From assembly GCF_013410875.1 (NCBI RefSeq), contig NZ_JACCCU010000002.1:868001-932000 (forward strand): DNA of 64,000 bases, read 5' to 3'. This document shows, one piece after another, positions 62,475-64,000 of the stretch. Origin of the DNA: Tunturiibacter empetritectus. GTDB taxonomy: Bacteria > Acidobacteriota > Terriglobia > Terriglobales > Acidobacteriaceae. Both the position numbers and the translations under genes were made by a program. How positions within the stretch are numbered: position 1 is the first letter of the stretch; every line of letters begins with the position of its first letter. A model generated the notes under the pieces. That model worked only from the letters and a program-made list of their open reading frames with translations. It had not been told where the DNA came from and did no database searches.

Positions 62475-63740
62475 ATGACGAGCGGAACTAAGGTGGAGAC
62501 CAGGATGAATGAGGATGAGACCACACTCTCCGGCGATCGCCCGGCTGCGGTGGTGGACGCCCCCGCGCCCGGCCTGACAAGAGGGACGTGGATTGGAGTG
62601 GCGGTCATCGCTGTGATTGTGGCCCTGGTTGTCATCTTCGGGATTGCCGCGCGTCGCCGGACGGAGAGCACGCTCGAAACGGACACAAAAGCTGCCGCGA
62701 TTCCGTCTGTCAAAGTGATTCATCCCGCCAGCTCGATGCTGTCTTCGGGGCTGGCGCTGCCGGGAAACACGCAGGCGTATGTGGACACGCCGATCTACGC
62801 GCGCACGAGCGGCTATCTGAAGAAATGGTACTTCGACATTGGCGCGCACGTTCGCAAAGGACAGTTGATGGCGGTCATCGAGACGCCGGAGTTGGATGAG
62901 CAGCTTCAGGTGGCGCAGGCCGATCTAAAGAGCGCGGAGGCCAATCTGAATCTTGCAAATACGACCTCGGCACGGTATCAAAATCTTCTGACGACTAACT
63001 CGGTCTCAAAGCAGGAGACCGATGTTGCGGTGAGTGATGCCGCGGCGAAGAAGGCGGCGGTGGATGCCTCGATGGCGGCTGTGCGCAGACTGCAGCAGCT
63101 GCAATCGTTCGAGAAGATTTATGCACCCTTCGATGGAATCGTGACGGCACGCAATATCGATATCGGCGGACTGATCCAGGCTGGTGAGAATACAACTCCC
63201 AAGGAGCTGTTCCATCTTGCCGCGATTCAAAAGATCCGCGTGTTCGTGTCGGTTCCGGAGGCTTACTCCACCTCGATCAAGGCCGGCGGCAAGGCGATGC
63301 TGACTTTGGACGAGTATCCGGGGCGTGAGTTTGAGGGCACCGTTGCGCGCAACTCGAACGCGATCGATTCAGCAACACGCACACTGAATGTCGAGGTGGA
63401 TGTAGACAATCCCAAGGGCGAACTGTTGCCGGGCGCCTATGTGTTTGTCCACTTCAAGGTGCCGCAGCGCAGTTCGAATTTGATGATTCCGTCGAACACG
63501 CTGCTGTTCCGGGCGCAGGGTCTGCAGGTGGGAGTCGTTCGCGATGGACGCGTGCAGCTGGTGCCAGTGACGATCAGCAAAGACATGGGGGCGAACGTTG
63601 AGATTGCCTCGGGGTTGACACCGAACGATGCTGTGATTCTGGATCCTTCCGACTCACTGGCGAGCGGCCAAGAGGTGCAGGTGAAGAGCCAGATGAACGA
63701 GAACGCAACACAGATGGAGAAGAAAGAGGGGGCGCAGTGA
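62475..63740 (+). CDS. RND efflux periplasmic adaptor
   Basis: A 421-residue adaptor with one N-terminal membrane helix (about 38-58, WIGVAVIAVIVALVVIFG), a lipoyl half-motif (IGAHVRKGQLMAVIETPELD), a short alpha-hairpin rich in K and A, and the partner lipoyl segment YAPFDGIVTARNIDIGG, with later barrel strands (KAMLTLDEYPGREFEG). ATG 62475 has AAGGAG six bases upstream. Its TGA overlaps the GTG of the next gene. Second gene of the operon. Confidence 0.94.
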   Translation: MTSGTKVETRMNEDETTLSGDRPAAVVDAPAPGLTRGTWIGVAVIAVIVALVVIFGIAARRRTESTLETDTKAAAIPSVKVIHPASSMLSSGLALPGNTQAYVDTPIYARTSGYLKKWYFDIGAHVRKGQLMAVIETPELDEQLQVAQADLKSAEANLNLANTTSARYQNLLTTNSVSKQETDVAVSDAAAKKAAVDASMAAVRRLQQLQSFEKIYAPFDGIVTARNIDIGGLIQAGENTTPKELFHLAAIQKIRVFVSVPEAYSTSIKAGGKAMLTLDEYPGREFEGTVARNSNAIDSATRTLNVEVDVDNPKGELLPGAYVFVHFKVPQRSSNLMIPSNTLLFRAQGLQVGVVRDGRVQLVPVTISKDMGANVEIASGLTPNDAVILDPSDSLASGQEVQVKSQMNENATQMEKKEGAQ

Positions 63741-64000
63741 CGCTACGACCAGGTGCTCTGGCCAGTGCCGCTGTGTTCCTGCTTAGCGGATGCATGGTGG
63801 GGCCAAAGTATGTGAAGCCTTCGGTTCCCATGGCGCCTGACTATAAGGAAGCAGGGCCGGATGCCTACAAGGAGAACTCGAGTTGGCAGGTGGCGCAGCC
63901 GTCCGATGCGGCACAGCGCGGAGAGTGGTGGACGATCTTCGGCGATGCGGAGCTGAATGCCCTTGAGCCGCAGGTGGCGGAGAATAACCAGAGTCTCAAG
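63737..64000 (+). CDS. TolC/NodT-family outer-membrane efflux lipoprotein (3' end outside window)
   Basis: A GTG start at 63737 overlaps the adaptor stop by four bases (GTGA). The 88 residues present show a lipoprotein signal with lipobox LLSGC and then VGPKYVKPSVP, typical of NodT-type outer-membrane channels, followed by EWWTIFGDAELNALEPQ. The open frame runs past base 64000. It completes the pump/adaptor/channel operon. Confidence 0.92.
   Translation, partial: MTLRPGALASAAVFLLSGCMVGPKYVKPSVPMAPDYKEAGPDAYKENSSWQVAQPSDAAQRGEWWTIFGDAELNALEPQVAENNQSLK

Overview
The window reads as ordinary chromosome of a soil-type acidobacterium (Acidobacteriota, probably class Terriglobia). The reasons are its high GC, an 810-residue acidobacterial-type duplicated orphan permease (FtsX/MacB_PCD), several secreted proteins of kinds common in that group, many dispersed intergenic palindromes, and CACCACG/GTGGTG clusters. 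Taxonomy is inferred from gene style; no rRNA is present. No prophage, transposase or CRISPR array was seen.

Layout. 1-7.3 kb: the end of an unknown gene, a secreted duplicated-domain protein, and a TolC/lipoprotein adaptor/RND efflux operon whose pump carries an extra ~135-residue block. 7.4-12.1 kb: tRNA-Pro, a DUF4112 protein, tRNA-His, a coupled DUF72/YheT-hydrolase pair, an unknown gene, tRNA-Arg and an MFS exporter. 12.2-18.1 kb: an acyl-CoA dehydrogenase, a MerR-HTH/TPR protein, and a leftward XRE regulator-NfeD-flotillin-PspA set that looks like a membrane-integrity stress module. 18.2-27.2 kb: a membrane-anchored SpoIIE phosphatase, an unknown protein, tRNA-Thr, a divergent LysR/GNAT pair, a candidate small RNA and microprotein, a secreted membrane-anchored protein and the orphan permease. 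27.3-33.2 kb: an AMIN/Amidase_3 cell-wall amidase, a coiled-coil membrane protein, and an MntR-like regulator followed by MntH, with matching operator-like palindromes. 33.2-42.4 kb: alaS with an AT-rich in-frame insertion, a methyltransferase, DUF429, a small membrane protein, an S4 RNA-binding protein, recX and an S9 peptidase with an extra C-terminal domain. 42.6-50.6 kb: an orphan histidine kinase, secreted proteins, small Cys-motif proteins, an AT-rich island, an HNH nuclease and comF. 50.7-57.7 kb: a membrane protein, an OPT transporter, a flavodoxin-like protein, a carboxypeptidase-regulatory-like protein, and a MarR/pirin/YceI cluster with a perfect MarR-type palindrome. 57.7-64 kb: a receiver-like protein and a LysR gene divergent from a second RND/adaptor/TolC operon that runs off the window.

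Structure beyond genes. The + strand is strongly C-rich from about 20 to 53 kb whatever the gene direction and becomes G-rich after about 53.2 kb, inside the OPT gene. This strand-skew flip is expected at a replication origin or an inversion breakpoint. Three copies of a 75-194 bp terminally inverted palindromic element sit 6-27 bp after stop codons, two of them filling convergent gene junctions. At least four other dispersed intergenic repeat families are present. The most unusual coding observation is the AT-rich (about 42% GC by hand count) in-frame insertion inside alaS.
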